The notes under the pieces: model-generated
Told to the model about the DNA's origin: nothing
Databases searched by the model: none
What the model saw: the letters and a program-made list of their open reading frames with translations, nothing else
Shown here: positions 35,711-44,543 of the stretch, piece by piece
How the letters are laid out: each line of letters opens with the position of its first letter
How positions within the stretch are numbered: the stretch's first letter is position 1
Program-made: the position numbers and the translations under genes
DNA from: Thermotoga sp. SG1
Lineage (GTDB): Bacteria > Thermotogota > Thermotogae > Thermotogales > Thermotogaceae
Assembly (NCBI RefSeq): GCF_002865985.1
Contig: NZ_LNDD01000004.1
Span: forward strand, 1 to 64,000
Length of the DNA stretch: 64,000 nt
Direction: 5' to 3'

Positions 35711-37354
35711 TCATCTTTCTATTGCTTCTATCTGTTCTGCTACGAAGTTGACGATTTCTCTTATGTACTCCCTTGAGAAGCTCAACTCTATTCCCGCTGC
35801 TCTGTATACTTCGTCTACTGAGGCTGAACATCCCACGGATAAAAACCTCTGGTAGTCTTTCAGGGTTTTCTCCGGATCTTTCAGGTAATTCCTGTAAATT
35901 GCAAGGGCACCGATCTGGGCTATCCCATACTCTATATAATAGAACGGCACCTCGAAGATGTGAAGTTGAAAGAGCCATCTTGTTTTCTTTTCCTCATCCA
36001 GATTTGACCAGTCCACTCCGGGATTGAACCTGTCCATCAGGTGAGCAAAGTATTCGTCTCTTTCATCTGGTGTGTGATCGGGATTGGTGTAAATCCAGTG
36101 CTGGAAAGCATCCACTATCATGCACCACGGCAAAAAATAAAGTGTGCCTTCGAGTTCTTCGATCTTTGCCTTTTTGAAATCTTCCGGGTCTTCGTAAAAC
36201 TCCTTCCAGTACTCCATGGAGATGAGTTCCATCGACATCGAGGCGAGTTCAGCAACTTCCATTCTGTGAGGTCTGTAGAAGGCTGGAAGGTTCAGCGTTT
36301 CGAACGAGTGCATCGAATGTCCCAGCTCATGGAAAATCGTTCTCACATCCCCTGGCTGTCCGACAGCGTTCATGAAGATGAAAGGAGCCCCCGTCTTTGG
36401 AAGTGTATGGTTGTAGCCCCCTGGAGCCTTCCCTCTTCTGTTTTCAAGGTCAAGGAGTCTCTTCTCTTTCATGAGACGAAATCTTTCTGCAAAGAGGGGG
36501 TTCAATCTTTTCAGGGCCCGCTGTGTTTTCTCTACGAACTCGTCTGTTGAAGAAAATGGTTTCAACACCTTACCATCCACATCCACTGCCGTGTCCCACG
36601 GTCTTACGCTCTCAACACCGAGTTTTTTCCGTCTGAGTTTTGTTCTTTCCATCAGGTACGGAACCACCTCTTTTTCCACAGCAGCGTGAAACTCAAACAG
36701 GTCTTCTGGTGTGTACTCGAATCTTCCCTTCAACCTGTGCATGTAGTCTCTGTAGTTGGAAAAGCCAGCGTTCAGAGCCTGCTGGTGCCTTATACCTTTG
36801 AGTTCGTCGAAGAGTTCGTTGAGTTTTTCTCTCACACTCCATATTCCTTCGTACCTTTTCCTCCAGGCAAGCTCCCTTGTGGATCTGTCGGGGTCTTTCA
36901 GATAGGTGGAGAGTTGCTGGAGGGTTTTCTTTTCCCCTTTGAACTCCACCTCGATGCTTCCAACGAGCGTTCCATAGTTTTTGGCCAGTATACTTTCTTT
37001 CACCTGAAGAGGAACGTTCCCTTCCCTGAAAAGTTCCACGTCGTTTTTGAGAATCCTTATCATGTGTTCGTATCCAAGAGGCGCAAAACGTTCGTTTTCA
37101 ACGATCTTTTCTTTGATCTTCTGTTCGTAAGGTTTGAGTTTTGCAACGACCTCTTTCATGAACTCTTCGTAGGATTTTGCGTACTCTTTGTTGTCTGCGT
37201 TCACGGTCATTTTGATGTAGAGCCAAGCGTGTTCTTCCTCCACTTGATCGAAGAAATCCGTTACCCTGTTAATAAAACTTCTGAAGTCTTCAGAAGAAGA
37301 GATGGAAAAATTCAGAAGTTCGTTCACCAGAGGTTCAACATCTTTCCACTGCAT
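35711..37354 (-). CDS. M3-family oligoendopeptidase (PepF-like)
   Basis: A 547-residue zinc peptidase. The active site is TIFHELGHSMHSFE (HExxH with the third ligand Glu further on in VAELASMSMELISMEYW). The surroundings KAPGGYNHTLPKTGAPFIFMN and the C-terminal QLHIFEVPFYYIEYGIAQIGALAIYRNY are typical of the M3B oligoendopeptidase F group. It probably trims short peptides in the cytoplasm; no signal peptide is present. ATG 37354 is chosen because AGGAGGG lies nine bases before it, overlapping the longer alternative ATG 37363. Divergent from larC. Confidence 0.92.
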   Translation of the reverse strand: MQWKDVEPLVNELLNFSISSSEDFRSFINRVTDFFDQVEEEHAWLYIKMTVNADNKEYAKSYEEFMKEVVAKLKPYEQKIKEKIVENERFAPLGYEHMIRILKNDVELFREGNVPLQVKESILAKNYGTLVGSIEVEFKGEKKTLQQLSTYLKDPDRSTRELAWRKRYEGIWSVREKLNELFDELKGIRHQQALNAGFSNYRDYMHRLKGRFEYTPEDLFEFHAAVEKEVVPYLMERTKLRRKKLGVESVRPWDTAVDVDGKVLKPFSSTDEFVEKTQRALKRLNPLFAERFRLMKEKRLLDLENRRGKAPGGYNHTLPKTGAPFIFMNAVGQPGDVRTIFHELGHSMHSFETLNLPAFYRPHRMEVAELASMSMELISMEYWKEFYEDPEDFKKAKIEELEGTLYFLPWCMIVDAFQHWIYTNPDHTPDERDEYFAHLMDRFNPGVDWSNLDEEKKTRWLFQLHIFEVPFYYIEYGIAQIGALAIYRNYLKDPEKTLKDYQRFLSVGCSASVDEVYRAAGIELSFSREYIREIVNFVAEQIEAIER

Positions 37355-37438
37355 CCACTGCATCCCTCCTTCGCAGGTGTTCTACTAGTATTCTCACTCG
37401 AATTCCTTCAATGTGCTTTGTTTTAATTCAGATGTTAC

Positions 37439-37467
37439 TTGGTTCGGAAAGGTAATTAGTATATACT
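37439..37467 (+). promoter_or_regulatory. lar operon promoter
   Basis: TTGGTT (37439), a 17-base spacer and TATACT (37462-37467) stand 26 bases before larC, followed by an AAAGGAGGGAG ribosome site. This is a well-spaced sigma-A promoter and serves the larCBE run. Confidence 0.65.
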
Positions 37468-37492
37468 CATTATCTAAAGGAGGGAGCAAAAA

Positions 37493-38686
37493 ATGGAAAA
37501 GATTCTCTATCTCGATCCGTTCTCCGGGATTGCAGGTGATATGTTCCTTGGACTTCTTGTCGACCTTGGTGTTGATCCTGAAGAACTCAAAAGACGCCTT
37601 TCAAAACTGGGCATCGAGTTTGAATTGAGAATAAAAAAGGTCAACAAAAAGGGTATAACCGCAACGAAGGTGGACGTTGTCTTTCCAGGAAAAGATCACC
37701 ACGAAGACCACATGGATCACGAGCACCACGGAAGACATCTTTCAGAAATAATGGAGATACTCGAAAGACTCGAAAGTCCCGCAAGAGAAAAAGCAAAGAG
37801 GATGTTCGAAACCCTCGCCGAAGCAGAAAGCAAGGTTCATGGTCTTCCAAAAGAGAAGGTTCATTTCCATGAAGTAGGGGCTATGGACGCGGTGATAGAA
37901 ATCGTGGGAGCTGTGATAGGACTGGAACTTCTCGGTGTGGAAAGAATCTTTTGCGGCACCGTCAACACAGGGAGTGGCTTTGTGATGACAGAACACGGTA
38001 GATACCCGGTCCCAGCCCCGGCAACCGCGGAACTTCTGAAGGACATACCGATCTACATGGATCAAAAGGTGCGGGCAGAACTTGTCACACCAACGGGAGC
38101 TGTGATCTTGAAGGAATTGGTCGACGAGTTCAGAACACCGATTCTGAGAATAGAAAAGGTGGGATACGGAGCAGGGACAAGAGATCTTGAGATACCGAAT
38201 GTTCTTCGAGGCTACCTCGGTTCTCTGGAAGGAAAAAGTGAAAGAGACATCCTCATAGAGACGAACGTAGACGATATGAATCCTCAACTTTTTGGATATC
38301 TCATGGAAAAACTGTTCGAAACAGGTGCAAAGGACGTTTTTTACACACCCATATACATGAAGAAGAACCGCCCGGCTGTGAAAGTTTCTGTCCTGTGTTC
38401 TGAGGAAAAAAGAGATCAGATTCTGAAGATTCTCTTCAAAGAAAGTACCAGTATAGGTGCAAGGATTCTCCACCTCGAAAAGGTGGAAGCTCCTCGCAAG
38501 GTGATAACAGTGGAGACAGAATACGGAAAGATCCCTGTGAAAGTAGCATATTTTGATTCTGAAGCCGTGAACGTCTCTCCAGAGTACGAAGCCTGCAAAA
38601 AGTTGGCACAGGAAAAAAAGATACCACTCAAAGAGGTTTATAACGCAGTCTGCAGAAAGATATCGGAGGTTCAAGGAAATGTTTGA
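37493..38686 (+). CDS. larC: nickel insertion protein LarC
   Basis: A 397-residue LarC (formerly DUF111) protein that inserts nickel into the pyridinium dithiocarboxylate cofactor of lactate racemase-type enzymes. The N-terminus is [22 protein letters not shown] His-rich stretch [15 protein letters not shown] (about residues 64-78) is a probable nickel store, and [18 protein letters not shown] follows. The C-terminal part has [36 protein letters not shown]. In some species larC needs a programmed frameshift between LarC1 and LarC2; here it is one continuous frame. Overlaps larB by eight bases. Confidence 0.93.
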   Translation: MEKILYLDPFSGIAGDMFLGLLVDLGVDPEELKRRLSKLGIEFELRIKKVNKKGITATKVDVVFPGKDHHEDHMDHEHHGRHLSEIMEILERLESPAREKAKRMFETLAEAESKVHGLPKEKVHFHEVGAMDAVIEIVGAVIGLELLGVERIFCGTVNTGSGFVMTEHGRYPVPAPATAELLKDIPIYMDQKVRAELVTPTGAVILKELVDEFRTPILRIEKVGYGAGTRDLEIPNVLRGYLGSLEGKSERDILIETNVDDMNPQLFGYLMEKLFETGAKDVFYTPIYMKKNRPAVKVSVLCSEEKRDQILKILFKESTSIGARILHLEKVEAPRKVITVETEYGKIPVKVAYFDSEAVNVSPEYEACKKLAQEKKIPLKEVYNAVCRKISEVQGNV

Positions 38687-39434
38687 GAGCATCCTGAAAG
38701 CTCTTTTAAAGGGTGAAATAACACTCGATGAAGCAGAAAGGAAAATCCTGGAGACGTTCTATGAAAGAACTGATGAGTTGATGCTCGATCTGGAAAGAGA
38801 AAGACGGCAAGGCTTTCCTGAAATCGTTTTTGCATCTGGGAAAACTCTCGAACACATAATCCTGGCCGTGGAAAAGTTTCTGGAGAAGAAGGGAGTCGCT
38901 TTTGTTTCCCATCTGGATGAGGAAAAGAAAAAGTTGGTAAAGGACAGATTCAGAGAGTACGAGATAAAAGAAGCAGGCAGACTTCTGGTTGTAAAGAAGA
39001 ACAATCTTTCAGAAAGACTGGATGGAACAGTGGGCATAATAACCGCGGGAACTTCCGATGTTCCCTTTGCTGAAGAGACTTCTTTCATACTCGAAGAACT
39101 TGGTGTCACGGTGAAAAAGGTCTACGATGCGGGAGTTGCAGGAATACACCGATCTTTTTACGCAATGAAACAGGTAAAGGATGCTGATCTCATCGTAGTT
39201 TTCGCCGGGATGGAAGGAATTTTACCCTCTCTGGTTGCTTCTTTGACGGATCTTCCCGTGATAGCGGTTCCCACACCTGTCGGTTACGGACACGGTGGAG
39301 AAGGTATGGGAGCTCTTACAACGATGCTTCAAACGTGTGTTCCTGGCCTTCTTGTGGTGAACATAGGAAACACCGTCGGTGCCGCTGCAGCCGCCGTGAG
39401 GATCCTGAGGAAAATCGGGAGTGCAAGAAGATGA
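38679..39434 (+). CDS. larB: nicotinate mononucleotide carboxylase/hydrolase LarB
   Basis: A 251-residue LarB with a PurE/AIR-carboxylase-like domain. It carboxylates nicotinic acid adenine dinucleotide and cleaves it to the dicarboxylated mononucleotide, first step of the nickel-pincer cofactor. The N-terminal helices (about 1-85) are followed by the catalytic domain with [36 protein letters not shown] and [31 protein letters not shown]. Four-base overlap with larE indicates an operon with LarC. Confidence 0.93.
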   Translation: MFESILKALLKGEITLDEAERKILETFYERTDELMLDLERERRQGFPEIVFASGKTLEHIILAVEKFLEKKGVAFVSHLDEEKKKLVKDRFREYEIKEAGRLLVVKKNNLSERLDGTVGIITAGTSDVPFAEETSFILEELGVTVKKVYDAGVAGIHRSFYAMKQVKDADLIVVFAGMEGILPSLVASLTDLPVIAVPTPVGYGHGGEGMGALTTMLQTCVPGLLVVNIGNTVGAAAAAVRILRKIGSARR

Positions 39435-40237
39435 GCAAGATCAGAAAGATCCTGGAGGCTCTGAAAGAAAAGAAGAAGGTTGTGGTGATGTTTTCGGGAG
39501 GAGTGGACAGTACACTCCTTGCAAAACTCTCTTACGAAGCACTGGGTGAAAACAGTGTGGCGCTCACAATAGATTCTCCTGTCATTCCAAGAAGAGAAAT
39601 AGAAGAGGCAAAAAAACTGGCAGATCTCATTGGAATAAGACACGAATTCATCGAGTTGGACGAACTCAAGAGCAGACATCTCATAGAGAATCCTCCAGAC
39701 AGGTGTTATCTGTGTAGAAAACTGAGAGACAGCGTTGTGAAGAACTGGGCAAAAGAACATGGATTCGAAGTGGTAGCGGACGGTTTGAATTTCTCTGACC
39801 TTCGAGATTACAGACCGGGTGTGAAGGCCTCTACGGAGGATGGTATCTGGCATCCTTTCATAGACTTCGAGGTGACAAAGGAAGAAATCAGGGAGTTCTC
39901 AAGAAAACTGAACCTTCCAACCTGGAACAAACCTGCCATGGCCTGTCTGTGTTCTAGATTCCCATACGGATTTGGTCTGGATGAGGGGAAAGTCAGAATG
40001 GTGGAGGCGGCAGAGAACTTTCTCAGAGATCTTGGCTTTGAAGAGGTGAGAGTAAGATTTTTCCCGTACAGAGTGGCACTGATCGAGTTAAAGAAGGAGG
40101 ATATGGGACTTTTCATGGAAGAAAAGGAAAGGATCGTTTCGAGGCTTCGAGAAATAGGTTTTTCCTTTGTGACGCTGGATCTGGAAGGTCTGGTGAGTGG
40201 TAAACTGAACAGGACCATTGAAGATGTTTCAAAGTAA
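39431..40237 (+). CDS. larE: pyridinium-3,5-dicarboxylate sulfur transferase LarE
   Basis: A 268-residue PP-loop ATP pyrophosphatase that adds sulfur to the cofactor precursor. The PP-loop is FSGGVDSTLL (about residues 21-30). Four cysteines stand in two pairs: CYLC (92, 95) and CLC (172, 174). Three or more clustered cysteines mark the [4Fe-4S] LarE type, which recycles sulfur, in contrast to the L. plantarum type that sacrifices one Cys; the T. maritima enzyme has been reported as the cluster type. No larA is visible in the window, so the client racemase lies elsewhere. Confidence 0.92.
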   Translation: MSKIRKILEALKEKKKVVVMFSGGVDSTLLAKLSYEALGENSVALTIDSPVIPRREIEEAKKLADLIGIRHEFIELDELKSRHLIENPPDRCYLCRKLRDSVVKNWAKEHGFEVVADGLNFSDLRDYRPGVKASTEDGIWHPFIDFEVTKEEIREFSRKLNLPTWNKPAMACLCSRFPYGFGLDEGKVRMVEAAENFLRDLGFEEVRVRFFPYRVALIELKKEDMGLFMEEKERIVSRLREIGFSFVTLDLEGLVSGKLNRTIEDVSK

Positions 40238-40411
40238 TTTCTTGGTAACTAAGAAGAAATATTAGTTTACGATACTATATTGTACGGAAGTATATTTTTG
40301 TATTATCTACTTTAGAAGATATAAAGAAACAAAGTGTAGATATGTCAAAATTTTATCATTCACGATATTAATCAATAGAATATTAGTTGATATAGCTATT
40401 CTTGTTTTATA
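40238..40411. other. AT-rich intergenic gap before the recombinase
   Basis: About 170 bases with far more A and T than the surrounding genes, containing short TATA-like motifs but no ORF, no RNA gene and no convincing promoter pair. It separates larE from the recombinase gene tail to tail and marks the change from core to accessory sequence. Confidence 0.4.
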
Positions 40412-41173
40412 TCAAATAATCTTCGGTACCTCAACACCTTCGCTGGCTATTTTCAGGTATATGGAAGTGGTTGAAATGTTGGCGTGACCAAGAAGGGCCT
40501 GTATCTTGTTCAAGGCGATTCCTCGCTCTATCAGAGCTACAGCAAAGGAATGTCTGAAGATGTGCGGTGTCACCTTCTTTCTTATTCTAGCCTTTCTGGC
40601 GTATCGTTTGACCGCTCTCTGTATCGATCGAACAGAAGGTTTCTTCTCGAAAAAACCAGATCTTATGAGTTCTTCCACCAGATCCCTGGAGACGTTGATA
40701 ATTCTTTCTTTGTTTCCTTTTCCTCTTATCCTTATCCTGGCGGTATCGTTCAGTGAGATGTCCTGTAATGAGAGGTTTACAAGCTCTGACACCCTCATTC
40801 CCGTGTTGGCGAGCACTTTGAAGATCGCTCTGTACATTCGATGATCACACACCTCGATGATGCGCTTGATTTCATCGAGTTCCACGGCCTTTGGTAGCAC
40901 CGTGTGGCGAGGGGGTTCGGCTTCGTTCCAGAAGCGATCCTGCACGTTCAGGATTCCCCTGTCTGCCTTCCAGTTCAGATAGTTCTTCACCACAACGAGT
41001 TTGTTGCGCTGAGTGGTGGGGGCGTTGTTTGATATCCTATGTAGATACTCTTTCCAGGAATCGGGGGTGACAGGTTCGTACTCAGCGAACTCTTTCAGAA
41101 TGGAACGGTACTGATACAATGTTCTTTCGCTTCTTTTCTTCACTATCCTGAGATACTCAAGGTATTCTTCCAT
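40412..41173 (-). CDS. tyrosine recombinase (XerA/XerC-like)
   Basis: A 253-residue phage-integrase-family recombinase. The N-terminal SAM-like domain (about residues 1-80) is followed by the catalytic domain with all active-site residues: Arg in NTGMRVSELVNL, Lys in RGKGNKER, HxxR in PHIFRHSFA, His in LLGHANISTT and the nucleophile Tyr in SIYLKI. It is compact, as in single-recombinase Xer systems of archaea and Thermotogae. It could be the chromosome-dimer resolvase rather than an element integrase. ATG 41173 has GAGGGTGG upstream; GTG 41182 is the alternative. It borders the accessory region. Confidence 0.88.
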   Translation of the reverse strand: MEEYLEYLRIVKKRSERTLYQYRSILKEFAEYEPVTPDSWKEYLHRISNNAPTTQRNKLVVVKNYLNWKADRGILNVQDRFWNEAEPPRHTVLPKAVELDEIKRIIEVCDHRMYRAIFKVLANTGMRVSELVNLSLQDISLNDTARIRIRGKGNKERIINVSRDLVEELIRSGFFEKKPSVRSIQRAVKRYARKARIRKKVTPHIFRHSFAVALIERGIALNKIQALLGHANISTTSIYLKIASEGVEVPKII

Positions 41174-41196
41174 AGGAACCACCCTCTAGATTCAGA

Positions 41197-41612
41197 TCAC
41201 TGAAAAACAGGTTCTTTGTTTCTTTTTGCATGATACATGGCTATATCCGTCTTCCTGATGAGATCGTCGAGTACTTCAGAATAGAAAGCCACCACGAAGT
41301 TTCTAGGACTCTTGGATCGCACTCCATACTCGTATTCAGGAAACATGAAGAATTTTCCATCCAGTCTTGCGAATATCAGATAAACCGTGAAGGGGTACAG
41401 CGTTTCATGAATTCCTTTGAGCAGCTTCATGACTTTTTCCTCTTGTTGAAAGACATCAACGTCACTCACAACCCTAAAGATTTTTTCGCACCTTCAAATC
41501 GTTGCGAATACCGGAAAAGAACGTCAGCACGAAGAACAAGATGGCAACGAAAAGGGAAAAACGAAATAAGCTTGCTTTCAACGTAAGTTGTGAGATTCAT
41601 ACCTTCGTCCAT
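41197..41612 (-). pseudogene. remnant of a membrane-anchored GGDEF-type protein
   Basis: Three minus-strand pieces in different frames line up. From ATG 41612 comes MDEGMNLTTYVESKL. One base out of frame comes a transmembrane segment FSLFVAILFFVLTFFSGIRNDLK. In a third frame comes FRVVSDVDVFQQEEKVMKLL, ending with DDLIRKTDIAMYHAKRNKEP at 41197. The last motif is the conserved end of GGDEF (diguanylate cyclase) domains; the middle of the domain, including GGDEF itself, is gone. Removing one T near the junction after ESKL restores the first reading. The 90-codon frame at 41197-41469 is the largest surviving part. Confidence 0.65.
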
Positions 41613-41651
41613 GGTTGAGCCCTCTGATAAAGATGACGGAACTCACGGAAT

Positions 41652-41682
41652 ATTATACGATATATATGTCGTAAAATGTCAA
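41652..41682 (-). promoter_or_regulatory. strong promoter-like pair facing the GGDEF remnant
   Basis: On the minus strand both hexamers match the sigma-A consensus exactly: TTGACA at 41682-41677 and TATAAT at 41657-41652. The spacer is 19 bases, slightly long. It would transcribe the GGDEF pseudogene. Confidence 0.5.
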
Positions 41683-41692
41683 TTTTACGACA
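41667..41692. promoter_or_regulatory. inverted repeat centred on the -35 hexamer
   Basis: TGTCGTAAAA and TTTTACGACA form perfect 10-bp arms around the 6-base TGTCAA, which is the minus-strand TTGACA box itself. It looks like an operator placed to block that promoter. Confidence 0.5.
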
Positions 41693-41704
41693 CAGACAAA
41701 TCAA

Positions 41705-43040
41705 ACGAAGTTCTACAACCGAAGAAAAGAACTTGACTTTTTTCAAAAGGTAAAAGGCAAGGCGCATTGGAAAGACTACATTGATAAGAAAAGTCTTCGA
41801 AGATACAGAAGCCTTTTACTACTTTGTGGAGGTTAAGAAAGAAGAGACACTCCTGAGAGATCTGAGTTTCTCTTTCTCAAAAGCCGTGTACAACAGCTGG
41901 TACGATTTATTCTCTGAACTCTTCAACAGATACGAGTACATCGTGTTCGATGAGTTTCAAAATTTCCATAAGGTGAATCCGGATATCCTCTACGCTCTTC
42001 AGCACGCATGGGACGATAACAAAAACAAAACAAAGCTGATCGTACTCGGCTCTTATGTGGGTTTAATGAAGAACATCTTCACGAATGAAAAGATGCCGTT
42101 GTTTGGCCGAGCAGACAGCATCATCAACATCAAAGAATTTCCTCTTGGTGAAACAATTTCCATGTTAAAAGACTTTGGATACGATGTTTGCGAGGCATTC
42201 CAGATATACGCAATGGTGGGAGGTGTTCCAAAGTACCTGTGGCTGTTCAAGGACAAAAGAGACATCGAGCAACTGATCTACGACATCTTCATCGATGAAT
42301 TTGCCCCTCTGAGAGAAGAGGCAAGGAACCTTTTGATATCAGAATTCGGTTCAGAACACAAGACGTACTTTTCTATACTGGAAGCAATTGCAGGGGATAT
42401 GAAATCACTGTCTGAAATTTCCGATTCTTCTGGTATAGATGTAACAAAGCTTTCCAAATACCTGAGCGAGCTTTCGGAGGTCTACGAGATACTGTCAAAA
42501 GAGCGTCCTTTGCTCTCCGAAAAAAAGAGGAATTACAAATACAGGATCAAAGATCACTATTACAACTTCTTCTTCAAAAACATCTACAAAAACTACTCCA
42601 TCATGGAATACGCCCCAGAAAAAGCTCTTGAAATCGTCTGGAGTAACTTCAATCAATACATGGGCTTCCAGTTTGAAGAGATATGCAGGCAGTTCCTTCT
42701 GGAAAATCCCAGCCTTTTTGGTTTCACCCCGAAAGCCATTGGAAAGCACTGGGGAAGGGTTCCTCACAGAAAGAACGAATCGTACGATATAGACCTTGTC
42801 GCATACGATGAGGAAAACGTGTTGTTTGGGGAATGCAAGTGGTCTAACAAAAAAGTGGGAGAAGAAGAATATCGAAAACTTCTTCTGAGGAGTGAATACG
42901 TGAATACTGGAAAAAGAAAAAAGATCTACGCTCTGTTTTCCAGAAGCGGCTTCGAAGAAAAACTCCTGAAAATGAAGAGTGAAAACCTGTTTCTCATCAC
43001 ACCAGGAGATATGATGAGGGTGTATGGAGTAGTAGAATAA
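41705..43040 (+). pseudogene. DUF234-type archaeal-like ATPase, broken N-terminus
   Basis: The downstream frame (open from TTG 41781) carries the ATPase middle (EYIVFDEFQNF as Walker B, VLGSYVGLM), a helical region and a C-terminal DUF234-like nuclease domain (YDIDLVAYDEENVLFGECKWSNKK, a D...ExK core). Upstream, still in that frame, is RRIGKTTLIRKVFED, the P-loop, but a stop (41751) precedes it. In another frame just before lies KFYNRRKELDFFQKVKG, the usual protein start, preceded by ACG where ATG would be expected. So the start codon is lost and about 20 codons plus the frame are missing ahead of the P-loop. The first Gly of GRRR is also gone. Confidence 0.7.
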
Positions 43041-43086
43041 AATAAATAAAATAAAGAATGAAAAAAAGACATTAAGGGGAGATACC

Positions 43087-44529
43087 ATGACCTTCAAAGA
43101 GGCTGCCTATTTTATCCTGAAAAGAGAAAAAAGGCCCATGACGGTAAAAGAAATAGTAGAAATAGCCTTGAAAGAGGGACTGATAAAAACCTCCTCCAAA
43201 TCACCTGATAGAGATATGGCGGTAAATATCTACGATGACATCAGATTGAATGGAAAGAATTCACCGTTTGTGAAGGTAGGAAGGGGGCTTTTTGGATTGA
43301 GAGAGTTTGAAGAACAAGAAAGAAAAACAACCACTGAAGGAGTAGAGCATCTTACAAGAAAACTCAAGGAAACGCAGTACAGGAGCAACTCTCCTTCAGA
43401 GTTCGAAGAGGTTCTGAAAGAAGCCTTTTCTTTTCTTGGATTTGAGACGGACCTCATAGCAACACCTGGAAACACAGACGTTGTTCTCAAAGCGAACATA
43501 GGACATGAATCATACACTGTGAACGTGGATGGAAAAACCAGCAAATCCGGAAAGATCTCAGACGTTCAGATAGACTGGCTCTCACTTGAAGATCACAAAG
43601 GGAAAACTGATGCAGATTTTGTTGTGGTTGTAGGTCCTGACTTTGCAAAAGGAAATGTGGAAAAAAGAGCCCATAAAAGTGGTGTTGTCCTTCTAAAGGT
43701 GAAAGATCTGATAGAACTTTTGAAAGAACATATCAGATACCCATTCAACCTGCTTGAGTTAAAAAGACTCTTTGAAACACCCGGTGATGCTGGTCATGTC
43801 GTAGAAGAAATCATAAGCGCTCATCGGAGCAGAACACATTTTCTGGAAAACCTGAAACTCATCGTGGAGGAGATGGACAATCTACAGAGTGTGCTCGGGT
43901 ACTTCACCGTTGATTCACTGGTTGCAAGAACGGTGGAGAAAAAACTGGAGCCTCAGATGATAAAAAGCGTCATAGATCTTCTGAATTCTCCCTTGATAAA
44001 AGCTGTTGAAGAGGTTTCTGAAGGAAAGTACGTCCTTATCATGAACAAAAAAAATTTGTCACGTGTTTTCAAGCAAATGGCTGGTTTGTTTGAAGAGGAA
44101 GAAAAGAAAGAAGAAAGGGAAGTAGCATTTGTGGAAAACAACGAAGAAAACAAGAAACTTGCAACGAAGTATTTCAAATGGGAAATAAAAAACAAATCGG
44201 TGGTTGCTTGGGCTCGGAAAGAGAACCCGTATCAGCATTTTTGTCCTCTTAAGCATTTTCATTTCATCATAAGAAAAATTGTGGAAGTGTTTAAAAACAA
44301 TGCTGAAGTGAGTTCTAGCACAGTTTTCTCTCTGCTCGAAGGTGAAGAATTGGTACCAGGAAGACCATTCCGTGGCAAAAGCGAAAGGTACAAGATGGAC
44401 ATGGCACTGGGCATCCTGGAACTGGAAGGGTTCATCGAATGGACAGGAAAAAAGATGCCTGTGACGTACAGATTGAAAAAACCTGTTGAAGAGATAGAAA
44501 AATGGGTGGCACAGAGGTTTGGAATGTAA
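43087..44529 (+). CDS. HARE-HTH / restriction-endonuclease-like DNA-binding protein
   Basis: A 480-residue first gene of the defence operon. Residues 1-75 form a HARE-HTH winged helix (FKEAAYFILKREKRPMTVKEIVEIALKEGLI ... FVKVGRGLFGLREF). Residues about 95-220 look like a PD-(D/E)xK endonuclease: FEEVLKEAFSFLGFE, GNTDVVLK, YTVNVDGKTSKSG, then DADFVVVVGPDF and VVLLKVKDLIELL. The last 100 residues form another winged helix. The central region is helical. The start ATG follows AAGGGGAGATACC. A nuclease or modification-sensing role is inferred; the Asp-Gly-Lys variant of the core needs testing. Confidence 0.75.
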   Translation: MTFKEAAYFILKREKRPMTVKEIVEIALKEGLIKTSSKSPDRDMAVNIYDDIRLNGKNSPFVKVGRGLFGLREFEEQERKTTTEGVEHLTRKLKETQYRSNSPSEFEEVLKEAFSFLGFETDLIATPGNTDVVLKANIGHESYTVNVDGKTSKSGKISDVQIDWLSLEDHKGKTDADFVVVVGPDFAKGNVEKRAHKSGVVLLKVKDLIELLKEHIRYPFNLLELKRLFETPGDAGHVVEEIISAHRSRTHFLENLKLIVEEMDNLQSVLGYFTVDSLVARTVEKKLEPQMIKSVIDLLNSPLIKAVEEVSEGKYVLIMNKKNLSRVFKQMAGLFEEEEKKEEREVAFVENNEENKKLATKYFKWEIKNKSVVAWARKENPYQHFCPLKHFHFIIRKIVEVFKNNAEVSSSTVFSLLEGEELVPGRPFRGKSERYKMDMALGILELEGFIEWTGKKMPVTYRLKKPVEEIEKWVAQRFGM

Positions 44530-44543
44530 CGGGGGGATTTTTT

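Noticed and set aside
40238-40411. Attachment site or dif site for the recombinase
   Set aside because: The segment is AT-rich but I found no pair of inverted 11-bp arms or a repeat of it at the right edge of the island.
41781-43040. TTG 41781 as the genuine start of a 419-residue ATPase
   Set aside because: It falls inside the P-loop (GKTTLI), with no ribosome site, so it is a chance start within a broken gene.
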